NCBI GenBank assembly: GCA_051647685.1
Contig: JBOFEG010000032.1
Location: 1-47,380, forward strand
Direction of reading: 5' to 3'
Length of the DNA: 47,380 nucleotides
Origin: CALTSX01 sp051647685
Lineage (GTDB): Bacteria > Chlamydiota > Chlamydiia > Chlamydiales > CALTSX01
The notes under the pieces: model-generated
Told to the model about the DNA's origin: nothing
The model's input: only the letters and a program-made list of their open reading frames with translations
Database searches by the model: none
Program-made: the position numbers and the translations under genes
Shown: positions 27,319 through 35,115 of the stretch, one piece after another
Layout of the letters: each line of letters opens with the position of its first letter
How positions within the stretch are numbered: position 1 is the first letter of the stretch

Positions 27319-28094
27319 ACTATATTCATCCCACTCTGTTTCTCTTGAGATAATCGAAAAGCCTCTTCTAAGAGAGTACTTCGACTTCCAAATGCCTTTT
27401 GTATATTATCAAAATTGAAAACTTCAGAAGTTCGCCCGGATGCTACTACTCTAGTATTGAGAATAACAGTATAATCAAAGTACTTTTCGACCGAATGCAA
27501 GTCATGATGGATTATACAAAGAGTTTTCCCTTTATTTTGCAGTGTAGTAAAAACTTCCATCATCATTCTCTCAGTAGTTGCATCTATACCTGCAAAGGGC
27601 TCATCTAAAAGATATAAATCCGCTTGTTGTAAAAGGGCTCGCGCGAGAAAAAGGCGTTGTTTTTGCCCACCTGATAATTGATTAATTTGTCGATCTTGAA
27701 ATAAGTCAAGTCCCAGCATGGATAATACCTCTCTCGCAGCATCTAAGTCTTTTTTATTTATCCAAGGATACCACTGAAATTTTTTATATCTTCCCATGAC
27801 AGCAACTTCTAAAACTGTTGTTGGAAAATTCCAATCAATGCTACTGCGCTGTGGAATATAAGCTATGCGTCTTCTCACTTCTCTGTAAGGAAGATCAAAA
27901 CAGAGTATCTCTCCCGTCATTGGCTTTATAAAATTCATGATGGCTTGGAAAAGCGTACTTTTACCAGCTCCGTTTGGGCCGATAATTGCAATCATTTTTC
28001 CAAATGGCAGAGAAAGATCGATATCCCACAACACTGGAGTCTTGTCATAAGCCACAGTAATATTTTTTATTGTAATTACATTAGTAGTATTCAT
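27315..28094 (-). CDS. ytgB: metal ABC transporter ATPase YtgB
   Basis: A 259-residue ABC ATPase with all motifs: Walker A GPNGAGKSTL, Q-loop YIPQRSSIDWNFP (typical of Mn/Zn/Fe importers), signature LSGGQKQRLFLARAL, Walker B LYLLDEPFAGID and the switch histidine in CIIHHDLHSV. It powers the YtgCD permease. The start overlaps the ytgA stop and the stop overlaps the ytgC start, each by 4 bases, so all subunits are translated in a coupled chain. Confidence 0.95.
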   Translation of the reverse strand: MNTTNVITIKNITVAYDKTPVLWDIDLSLPFGKMIAIIGPNGAGKSTLFQAIMNFIKPMTGEILCFDLPYREVRRRIAYIPQRSSIDWNFPTTVLEVAVMGRYKKFQWYPWINKKDLDAAREVLSMLGLDLFQDRQINQLSGGQKQRLFLARALLQQADLYLLDEPFAGIDATTERMMMEVFTTLQNKGKTLCIIHHDLHSVEKYFDYTVILNTRVVASGRTSEVFNFDNIQKAFGSRSTLLEEAFRLSQEKQSGMNIV

Positions 28095-29086
28095 AATTTA
28101 GGCCGGAGTGATTCATAAATAATTTCTGCATTTTTTTTCATCATTCTCATATATGTATTCGCATCTCCATTTTCTTCCCCAACAGAATCTCCATATAATG
28201 GATCTTTAGAAATAGAGACAACAATTCCCTTTTCTAAACATGCTTCTTGCACTTTTTTTAAACTATCCGGATTTACATTCGATTCGGGAAATATAACAGA
28301 AATCCCATATTGAGATAGATGAGTAACAATATCTCGAATATGTCCAATACTTAGCTGACCATCTGGCGCAAGGCCCTCAGGTGCCGCACAACGCTTTGAC
28401 CAATCTTCTTCCCCCGCTATGGCAAAGTAACGTCTTGCAAAATAAGAAAATGCATCATGGCTCGTTACAAGGAATCGCTGGGATTCTGGAATTTGTTTAA
28501 TTAGTGATACTATCTCTAAATCTAATTCTTCTAGTTCCACAAGTAACTTTGTCCCATTATTGGCAAAATACTCCGCATGCGCGCAATCGGCATTCGATAG
28601 CGTCTTCACGATCAATTCAGTAGTATTTTTCCAAAGATTAACATCCATCCAAACATGAGGGTCTATTTCTCCCTCTGAGATAATAATTTGATCTCTATAG
28701 TTATCCAGTAGATAGTCTCCAAGTCCTACTGATTGCTTGTGATTCTTTATTTGATAACACAAACTAGCTCCATGTTCGAGCCCCAGTCCATTATAAAAAA
28801 TGATGTTTGCATACTGAATCTTTTCTATATCTCCTTTTACAAGTTCGTAATTATGAGGATCAATATTTCCTCGTATAAGAATTACATGATCGACTTTGTC
28901 TCCTCCGATTCTTTTTACCAAATCTCCAATCATAGGAATCGTCGATAAAATTTTTAATTTTTTACTAGAGATAGTAGATTCTTCATAGTTTCCTACGGTA
29001 GGTATATTTGTCCGATTACGATAAAATATAAATAGTGCACTCAAACAAAAACATAGTACAAAAATCCACTTTACGCTTTTAGCCAT
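28091..29086 (-). CDS. ytgA: metal-binding lipoprotein/periplasmic protein YtgA
   Basis: A cluster A-I solute-binding protein of the ZnuA/PsaA type. Metal ligand regions are visible: DPHNYELVKGD, GEIDPHVWMDVNLW, LVTSHDAFSYFARRY and VIFPESNVNPDSL. The sequence captures a divalent metal (iron or manganese) for the YtgBCD importer. The open frame extends upstream to 29215, but I choose ATG 29086 for three reasons. A strong TGGAGG lies in front of it, the product then begins with a membrane anchor or uncleaved signal (MAKSVKWIFVLCFCLSALFI), and the longer frame overlaps mrp by 137 bases. With this start the overlap is 8 bases (ATGGCTAA). There is no lipobox Cys at the expected place. Confidence 0.92.
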   Translation of the reverse strand: MAKSVKWIFVLCFCLSALFIFYRNRTNIPTVGNYEESTISSKKLKILSTIPMIGDLVKRIGGDKVDHVILIRGNIDPHNYELVKGDIEKIQYANIIFYNGLGLEHGASLCYQIKNHKQSVGLGDYLLDNYRDQIIISEGEIDPHVWMDVNLWKNTTELIVKTLSNADCAHAEYFANNGTKLLVELEELDLEIVSLIKQIPESQRFLVTSHDAFSYFARRYFAIAGEEDWSKRCAAPEGLAPDGQLSIGHIRDIVTHLSQYGISVIFPESNVNPDSLKKVQEACLEKGIVVSISKDPLYGDSVGEENGDANTYMRMMKKNAEIIYESLRPKL

Positions 29087-30104
29087 GGGCCTTACCTCCA
29101 ATTTCTCTGAGTAAATGGTAGGGATAAATACCCATGGAACAACCTGAAGTGAACAGTATACGTACAGCATAGTTCCCAATAGATACCACTTGGCTAGCTT
29201 GGACTTCCATGTCACCTATAGCATTGCTATCTCGACATTTCTGACATGGGCAGTACTGTTGAATTTGATGGATAGATATTTTTTGTTCTAGCCCGTCCTT
29301 CCAAAGGATATTTAGATCTGAATTAATTATATTGATGTGGCAGGGCTGCATATTTCTATGCTCTCCTTCTTTCCCACGACATTTCATATCTATTTGCTCA
29401 CTTATAGTAGAAATAGCGTATAGAAAGTTGTTTTCTGTAATTTCTGCAATTGTATTCCCACTACCGAGGCTATTGCCTACTTGCATCGAAAGAGGAATCT
29501 CCCCTAGAAAAGGAATTATAAATTTCTCTGAAAGGATTTTCCCAGAAGATTCTCCAAAAACAAACTGTTTATTATCATCAATTGCAATATAACTCATATT
29601 TTCTACAATCCCAAGAATAGGTACATCGCATTGTTTACACATCAAAATAGCTTTTTCGACATCTAATCGAGATATCGTTCCAGGAGTGGTGACAACTACA
29701 ACAGATAGAGAGGTCTGTTGTATAAGAGTTAAAGGAATATCTCCAGTACCTGGAGGAAAGTCTATAAAAAGGTAATCTAATTCATTCCAATGAACCATAG
29801 TCAAAAATTGCATAATGATATCATTCGCGATGGGCGCGCGCACGGCAGTGGTAGAATTATCTTTTTGAAAGAATGCTAGCGAAATATAATAAATTCCTTG
29901 ACTACAAGCGGGCTCTATTTTTCCCTCTATGTTTGTAGCGGGATAGGTTGCGGTGTCTAGTAATTGTTTGATCGAAGGGCCATATATATCTGCATCTATA
30001 ATGCCTACTGTCATTCCCTTTTTTTGCAAATCACTTGCTATACTAGCTGTAATAACTGATTTCCCGACTCCACCTTTTCCCGCTATTATACCAATTATTT
30101 TCAT
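29079..30104 (-). CDS. Mrp/NBP35-family ATPase fused to a DUF971 domain
   Basis: Residues 1-245 are an Mrp-type ParA-like ATPase: the deviant Walker A is GKGGVGKSVITAS, with DADIYGPSI, DYLFIDFPPGTGD and VVTTPGTISRLDVEKA. Mrp proteins carry and transfer Fe-S clusters. The usual CxxC that follows ENMSY is absent; the sequence reads ENMSYIAIDDNKQF. Residues 255-341 are a DUF971 domain (DLNILWKDGLEQKISIHQIQ, then CPCQKC), a Cys-rich module found alone or fused to Mrp in some bacteria. There is no N-terminal MIP18/DUF59 domain. It is the first gene of the ytg operon as seen here, with ytgA beginning inside its last codons. A role in Fe-S assembly linked to metal uptake is plausible. Confidence 0.88.
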   Translation of the reverse strand: MKIIGIIAGKGGVGKSVITASIASDLQKKGMTVGIIDADIYGPSIKQLLDTATYPATNIEGKIEPACSQGIYYISLAFFQKDNSTTAVRAPIANDIIMQFLTMVHWNELDYLFIDFPPGTGDIPLTLIQQTSLSVVVVTTPGTISRLDVEKAILMCKQCDVPILGIVENMSYIAIDDNKQFVFGESSGKILSEKFIIPFLGEIPLSMQVGNSLGSGNTIAEITENNFLYAISTISEQIDMKCRGKEGEHRNMQPCHINIINSDLNILWKDGLEQKISIHQIQQYCPCQKCRDSNAIGDMEVQASQVVSIGNYAVRILFTSGCSMGIYPYHLLREIGGKAHG

Positions 30105-30308
30105 ATAAATTCTCGTAATTCATCAAATATAACAAAAATATGAAATTATTATCGACTAATAGAAGAAAAAACTAATTAGAGGGATAGAAATTTATTTCGG
30201 AAAATCTCATAAACTATTTAATAAACGTCTAATTTTTTAATCTAATATAGAAAGGTCTTTTAGTTTTATGTGTTGGATCCATTTTACAGAAAAAAATTAA
30301 AAATATTG

Positions 30309-30333
30309 ACATCAATTTTGTTTTGATTGATGT
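30309..30333. promoter_or_regulatory. inverted repeat and -35-like element in the mrp / 30.4-kb gene divergent region
   Basis: ACATCAAT-N9-ATTGATGT is a perfect 8-bp inverted repeat. Its left arm overlaps a consensus -35 box TTGACA (30306-30311) pointing to the plus-strand gene. No strong -10 is found at 17 bases, so the start site is unclear. The geometry would suit an operator blocking polymerase. The rest of the 321-base gap 30105-30425 is A/T-rich and holds no further feature I can support. Confidence 0.4.
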
Positions 30334-30425
30334 TTAAACTCATGTTTGAATTTAATTACAATTTTCTACTTTGTTTAAATTTTAACATGCACTAACATGA
30401 TACAAGGTTTTTAAGGAAGGTAATT

Positions 30426-30956
30426 ATGGGTTTTGTAAGTGATGAAGAGAAGATTAAACAATGCAATTCAATGACAGAATTAGAAAGCATTATTACGAAA
30501 GCAATTAAAAAGGTCGGCGGCAGTAAAGAAAATGATCTATGTCGATATATTCCTATGTCCAGTGGCGGTTATATGCACCACTTTACTCTGCGAAAAATGA
30601 AAAATAAACAACCAGATTCTTTAGTGAACCTAATTGAAAAATTTATTATTAATAAAGTCCCAACAACTATCCCTCCAAAAACGAGAGCAGCTAGAGGTTC
30701 TAGAAAAAGAAAAGATCAATTAAATTTTACAAAATCCCAGTTAGAAAAGCTTCTTAACATGGCAAGACTTGCAGGCGATAAGGAAATGATTTCTATTTTA
30801 AGTCCTAAAAAGTCTTTTAATGCTTTAAAACGAGAATTAATTCAAAATATTAAACAAGAAAAAATTTCACAGGAATTATGGAATACTTATGTAGAAACGC
30901 TAACAACTCTACAAAATCTTTCCGTACATGAACTTATTAATCTCAATAATGATTAG
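30426..30956 (+). CDS. conserved hypothetical, basic, 176 aa (position matches CT066)
   Basis: I do not recognise a named family. The gene starts at an ATG preceded by AAGGAAGG, an excellent ribosome site. The product is basic and helical, without membrane segments or signal peptide. A Lys/Arg-rich linker in the middle (PPKTRAARGSRKRKD) joins an N-terminal part with GGYMHHFTLRKMKNKQPDSL and a C-terminal part with SQLEKLLNMARLAGDKEMI and SFNALKRELIQNI. The basic linker suggests nucleic-acid binding, but this is inference. It lies between the mrp-ytg operon and the ADP/ATP translocase. In C. trachomatis, as I recall, CT066 (hypothetical) has this place between adt1 and ytgA, so it may be the orthologue. 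Confidence 0.7.
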   Translation: MGFVSDEEKIKQCNSMTELESIITKAIKKVGGSKENDLCRYIPMSSGGYMHHFTLRKMKNKQPDSLVNLIEKFIINKVPTTIPPKTRAARGSRKRKDQLNFTKSQLEKLLNMARLAGDKEMISILSPKKSFNALKRELIQNIKQEKISQELWNTYVETLTTLQNLSVHELINLNND

Positions 30957-30989
30957 TCTCTAATTATAGTATAATTAATTTTAAATTTT

Positions 30990-31018
30990 TTCTTGAAATT
31001 AATTCCTAAGAGTATAAT
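30990..31018 (+). promoter_or_regulatory. promoter of the ADP/ATP translocase gene
   Basis: TTCTTG (30990) and a perfect TATAAT (31013-31018) are 17 bases apart and lie 52 bases before the translocase ATG. An AAAGGA ribosome site follows at the expected distance. Confidence 0.55.
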
Positions 31019-31069
31019 AATAGTTCTCTCCAAACTATTTTAACTAACAATTTTTATAAAGGAATACCA

Positions 31070-32620
31070 ATGGCTCAAACCACACAACCTGAGTTTAGTA
31101 AATGGCGGGCTCGTCTATGGCCTGTGCATAATTTCGAGTTGAAGAAACTCGTCCCTATGTTGTTGTTATTTTTTTTAATCGTATTTAATTACACAATTTT
31201 AAGGGATACTAAAGACACTTTAATCGTTACTGCTCCCAATTCCGGTGCAGAAACAATTACATTTCTGAAGGTTTGGGGTGTACTTCCTATGGCAACACTC
31301 TTTATGTTGGGTTATGCCAAACTTAGTAATATCTTAAGCAAACAAAAACTTTTCTATACAACAGTCAGTATTTTTATTGGATTTTTTGCTTTATTCAATT
31401 TTGTTTTATATCCTTATCAGCATCTGCTTCATCCAAATGAACTCGCAGATCGACTACAGCAAACACTTCCTCATGGATGCATGGGACTTATAGCAATTTT
31501 CAGAAATTGGACGTACAGCTTATTCTATATTATGTCCGAACTCTGGGGTAGTATGGCCGTTTCTCTCCTCTTCTGGGGATTTGCGAACGATATTACAAAG
31601 GTTTCTGAGTCAAAAAGATTTTATAGCTTATTTGGCACAGGAGCTAATTGTGCCTTGCTTCTATCCGGACCTACCATCGTTTTCTTCTCTAAAATTAGAG
31701 ATAAAATACCGGCAGGTATAGATGCATGGCAGGTTACTTTAAATTATCTAATGTCTTTTGTCATTCTAGCTGGATTGCTAATTATGGGAATCTACTGGTG
31801 GATGGATCGAAATGTTCTTACAGACCCAAGATTTTATAAACAAGAAGATGCTGCTACTAAAAAGAGAAAGAAAGCTAAACTCTCTTTAAAAGAAAGTTTT
31901 GGATTTCTTATACGATCTAAGTACATTGGCTATATCGCTATTCTAGTGATTGCTTACGGGATCGCCATGAATCTAATTGAGGTTACCTGGAAAGGGCAAC
32001 TCAAATTACAATATCCCAACTCCAACGATTACAGTGCATTTATGGGATATTTTTCTACTTTTGGCGGTATTATTAATGTCTTTACCTCTTTATTTATTGG
32101 AGGAAATATCATTCGACGTTTTGGGTGGGGAAAAGCCGCACTTATCACTCCCGTTATGATACTTGCTACCGGAGTAGCTTTCTTCTCCTTTATTATCTTT
32201 AGAGATTCATTAGGAGGAATGATAGGTTTGCTGGGAACAACTCCCCTATTTCTAGCAGTAGTTATTGGAATGATTCAAAATATACTGAGCAAGTCTGCAA
32301 AGTATGCTCTCTTTGATCCGACTAAAGAAATGGCCTATATTCCTTTAGACCAAGAATCAAAAATTAAAGGAAAAGCCGCAATCGATGTTGTAGGTGCAAG
32401 ACTCGGTAAATCAGGGGGCGCTTTAATACAACAGGGATTGATTATTTCTTTGGGATCACTCGCTGCTATTACTCCTTATATTGGAGTCATTCTATTTATA
32501 ATTATTGGTGGATGGATCTTATCTGCTAAAGCGCTGAATAAAGAATTTACAATACTCAGTGCAAAAGAAGATACTAAAGTCGCTACAGATCAACCAGAAC
32601 CTGCTTTAGCCAATAGTTAA
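31070..32620 (+). CDS. ADP/ATP translocase (nucleotide transport protein, NTT family)
   Basis: The 516-residue protein has about twelve hydrophobic segments and the plastid/chlamydial/rickettsial NTT signature. Landmarks are FNYTILRDTKDTLIVT near the start, SELWGSMAVSLLFWGFAND, EVTWKGQLKLQYP, and ALFDPTKEMAYIPLDQESKIKGKAAIDVVGARLGKSGGA. These proteins exchange host ATP for bacterial ADP, the basis of energy parasitism. The position just before lepA matches adt1/CT065, so the ATP/ADP antiporter type (NTT1) is most likely, though isoform specificity cannot be read from the motifs alone. A terminator follows. Confidence 0.95.
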   Translation: MAQTTQPEFSKWRARLWPVHNFELKKLVPMLLLFFLIVFNYTILRDTKDTLIVTAPNSGAETITFLKVWGVLPMATLFMLGYAKLSNILSKQKLFYTTVSIFIGFFALFNFVLYPYQHLLHPNELADRLQQTLPHGCMGLIAIFRNWTYSLFYIMSELWGSMAVSLLFWGFANDITKVSESKRFYSLFGTGANCALLLSGPTIVFFSKIRDKIPAGIDAWQVTLNYLMSFVILAGLLIMGIYWWMDRNVLTDPRFYKQEDAATKKRKKAKLSLKESFGFLIRSKYIGYIAILVIAYGIAMNLIEVTWKGQLKLQYPNSNDYSAFMGYFSTFGGIINVFTSLFIGGNIIRRFGWGKAALITPVMILATGVAFFSFIIFRDSLGGMIGLLGTTPLFLAVVIGMIQNILSKSAKYALFDPTKEMAYIPLDQESKIKGKAAIDVVGARLGKSGGALIQQGLIISLGSLAAITPYIGVILFIIIGGWILSAKALNKEFTILSAKEDTKVATDQPEPALANS

Positions 32621-32646
32621 TAGCAAACTATAAAAAAGCCAAGAAT

Positions 32647-32684
32647 AACCCCTCTTTGGATCTCTTCCATTAGGGGTTTTTTTC
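32647..32684 (+). terminator. rho-independent terminator after the ADP/ATP translocase gene
   Basis: AACCCCT (32647-32653) pairs with AGGGGTT (32672-32678), with a small inner GGA/TCC pairing in the loop, followed by a run of T to 32683. It separates the translocase from lepA. Confidence 0.8.
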
Positions 32685-32738
32685 TGTTTGTGATATATTA
32701 TCATTTTATCAAATTATAACTAGCCTAGGTTCCTTTTT

Positions 32739-34562
32739 GTGAGTCGAGATACCTATTCTTATAATATAAAATATATTCGCAACTTCTCTATTATTGCTCA
32801 TATTGATCACGGTAAGTCTACTCTTTCCGATCGTTTTTTAGAAACGACTAATGCAGTTACTTCTAGGGAGATGAAAGAGCAATTGTTAGATGATATGGAT
32901 TTAGAAAGAGAACGTGGAATTACTATCAAAGCTCATCCAGTTACGATGTATTATACAGCAAAGAATAGGAATGTATATCAATTTAACCTTATTGATACTC
33001 CTGGCCATGTAGATTTTTCTTATGAAGTTTCTAGATCCCTATCTGCTTGTGAGGGAGCTATTTTAATTGTTGACGCCTCCCAGGGAATTCAAGCTCAAAC
33101 GCTTGCAAACCTTCATTTAGCTTTGGAACGCAATTTAACGATAATACCGGTAATTAATAAAATAGATTTACCAACTGCCGATCCAGAATCTGTAAAGCGA
33201 CAAATTGAAGATGTACTTTGTATTGAAGCAGAACGCGTTATACCTGTATCTGCAAAAACCGGATTTGGAATCAATGAAGTATTGGAGCAAATTGTTGAAG
33301 AGATCCCTTCTCCTAATGTCTCTGATGAAACAGTTCTTACTGCTCTTGTTTTTGACTCGTATTACGATACGTATCGCGGAGTGATGGTTTATATACGTGT
33401 TATTAGCGGAGAAATTCGCAGAAAACAATTTGTGAAATACTTAGCAACAGATAAACAATGCGAAGTGATTGAAGTAGGTCATTTCACGCCAAATGCTACG
33501 GCAACAGATGTCTTGCGTGCTGGTGAAGTGGGGTATTTTGTTGCAAGCATCAAAAAAATTTCTGATGTTCGTATAGGAGATACAATAACTTCTAGTAAAG
33601 GAGGAACTACTACAGCATTACCTGGATTTCGCATGATACAACCAGTGGTATTTGCTGGAATTTATCCAGTAGATTCTTCTGATTTTGAAGAACTTCAAGA
33701 TGCACTTAATAAGTTACAACTCAACGACTCTGCTTTGCACATTGAACAAGAAAGTAGCTTAGCTCTCGGTTTTGGATTTCGCTGTGGTTTTCTGGGGCTT
33801 CTTCATTTAGAAATTACTTTTGAACGACTCTTTAGAGAATTTAATTTAAATCTCATTACTACAGCTCCAAGCGTGCTTTATCAAGTAGTACTCATAAATG
33901 GGGAGTCGAAGTCTATAGACAATCCAGCACATTACCCCGATCCAGTGACAATTTCGCGTATCGACGAGCCTTGGGTAACTTGTCGCATTATTTCTCCTTC
34001 AGATTATCTGGGGGCTATAATGAATCTCGGATCAGAAAGAAGGGGCAAACTATTAAATACAGAAACACTCGATGGCGTACGTTTATTGCTAACTTATGAA
34101 TTTCCCATGAACGAGATCATAACAGGTTTTAATGACCGCTTAAAATCTATTTCTAAAGGATACGCCTCTTTCGATTACGAGATATCTGATTATCGCAAAG
34201 GCGACATCATTAAACTCGAGATTCGAGTTAATAATGAACCAGTCGATGCTTTTTCCTCTTTTGTCCATCAATCCAAAGCAGAACATCGCGGTAGAGCTAT
34301 TTGCAAAAAACTTATAGAAGTAATTCCTAAACAGCAATTTAAAGTTCCTATTCAAGCAGCCATTGGTGGCAAAGTCATAGCTAGAGAAACCATCTCTGCA
34401 CTTGCTAAAAATGTGACTGCAAAATGTTATGGTGGCGACATTACGCGAAAACGCAAACTTTGGGAAAAACAGAAAGAGGGAAAAAAACGGATGAAGGAAA
34501 TTGGCAAAGTAAATATCCCACAAAAAGCTTTCATGGAGGTTTTGCGCGTAGAAGAAAAATAA
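32739..34562 (+). CDS. lepA: elongation factor 4 (LepA)
   Basis: A translational GTPase of 607 residues, the usual LepA length. The G1 loop is AHIDHGKSTLSDRFL, the switch region RERGITIKAHPV, G3 DTPGHVDF and G4 NKIDLP. The LepA-specific C-terminal domain includes RGKAICKK-like RGRAICKKLIE, AAIGGKVIARETISAL and NVTAKCYGGDITRKRKL. EF4 back-translocates or remodels stalled ribosomes at the membrane. The start is GTG 32739 (VSRDTYSYNIKYIRNFSIIAHIDHG). It sits between the translocase and gnd, as in Chlamydia. Confidence 0.97.
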   Translation: MSRDTYSYNIKYIRNFSIIAHIDHGKSTLSDRFLETTNAVTSREMKEQLLDDMDLERERGITIKAHPVTMYYTAKNRNVYQFNLIDTPGHVDFSYEVSRSLSACEGAILIVDASQGIQAQTLANLHLALERNLTIIPVINKIDLPTADPESVKRQIEDVLCIEAERVIPVSAKTGFGINEVLEQIVEEIPSPNVSDETVLTALVFDSYYDTYRGVMVYIRVISGEIRRKQFVKYLATDKQCEVIEVGHFTPNATATDVLRAGEVGYFVASIKKISDVRIGDTITSSKGGTTTALPGFRMIQPVVFAGIYPVDSSDFEELQDALNKLQLNDSALHIEQESSLALGFGFRCGFLGLLHLEITFERLFREFNLNLITTAPSVLYQVVLINGESKSIDNPAHYPDPVTISRIDEPWVTCRIISPSDYLGAIMNLGSERRGKLLNTETLDGVRLLLTYEFPMNEIITGFNDRLKSISKGYASFDYEISDYRKGDIIKLEIRVNNEPVDAFSSFVHQSKAEHRGRAICKKLIEVIPKQQFKVPIQAAIGGKVIARETISALAKNVTAKCYGGDITRKRKLWEKQKEGKKRMKEIGKVNIPQKAFMEVLRVEEK

Positions 34563-34618
34563 TTTTTTTATAGATTTTTATGATAAAACTTTATAAAATT
34601 AATTTTTTAATTTAATTA

Positions 34619-34780
34619 ATGCTTTATTTTATAAGACACATAATTAGCTTAAAGGAACCTGCGTATGTCATATTTATTCTTTATCTAGCCATCTTGAGTA
34701 CTTCTCTTTTTGCTTCAGATGGAAAAAATGGTGATAATCGATCTTATATACTAGATCTATACCACCAAACAAATTCGTAG
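34619..34780 (+). pseudogene. decayed copy of the small secreted-peptide gene at 34890
   Basis: The segment LYLAILSTSLFASDGKNGDN is clearly related to LYIAMLSTSLFAMDSVNKND of the next gene. Here the ATG that follows the ribosome-like AAAGGA (ATG 34665) runs into a stop after seven codons. Compared with the intact copy, the bases between ATG and the LSTSLFA motif are seven fewer, which explains the shift. A longer frame from ATG 34619 stays open to 34780 (53 residues) but has no ribosome site and an unusual N terminus. I therefore read it as a frameshifted paralogue, though use of the longer frame cannot be excluded. Confidence 0.5.
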
Positions 34781-34889
34781 CAGATATACAATCTAGCTCC
34801 AAGTCTAATTATAGTTCTGATCGAAAAAAATAAAATATTTAGATAAATAATAATATTAAAGAATGTCAAAAAATTAAGGAGAATAAACA

Positions 34890-35054
34890 ATGTTATATAT
34901 TTATAATGCTCTTTATATAGCTATGTTAAGCACTTCTCTTTTTGCGATGGATTCAGTAAATAAAAATGATAATCCACCTCCTGTTCCAAACGCTGTATTT
35001 GAAACAGTCAACCCACATAATACATCAGTATTAAATAGACCTGTTAAAAAATAA
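34890..35054 (+). CDS. small secreted peptide, 54 aa
   Basis: A short gene with a strong AAGGAG ribosome site eight bases before the ATG. The product starts with a signal-peptide-like stretch (MLYIYNALYIAMLSTSLFAM) and, after a likely cleavage at SLFA-MD, leaves about 34 residues rich in Asn and Pro (NDNPPPVPNAVFETVNP) with no Cys. I know no family. A decayed paralogue lies just upstream, showing local duplication. The ribosome site, signal and preserved motif make it more than a chance frame. The mature part may be a small secreted or envelope peptide. Confidence 0.55.
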   Translation: MLYIYNALYIAMLSTSLFAMDSVNKNDNPPPVPNAVFETVNPHNTSVLNRPVKK

Positions 35055-35115
35055 TATTTTTTACATCATTTGATAAGAAAAATTCTCGTACTAATTTCGA
35101 AATTATTCGTTATAT

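Noticed and set aside
29087..29215. 43-codon upstream extension of ytgA
   Set aside because: It overlaps the Mrp-DUF971 coding region over its whole length; TGGAGG and the membrane anchor support ATG 29086.
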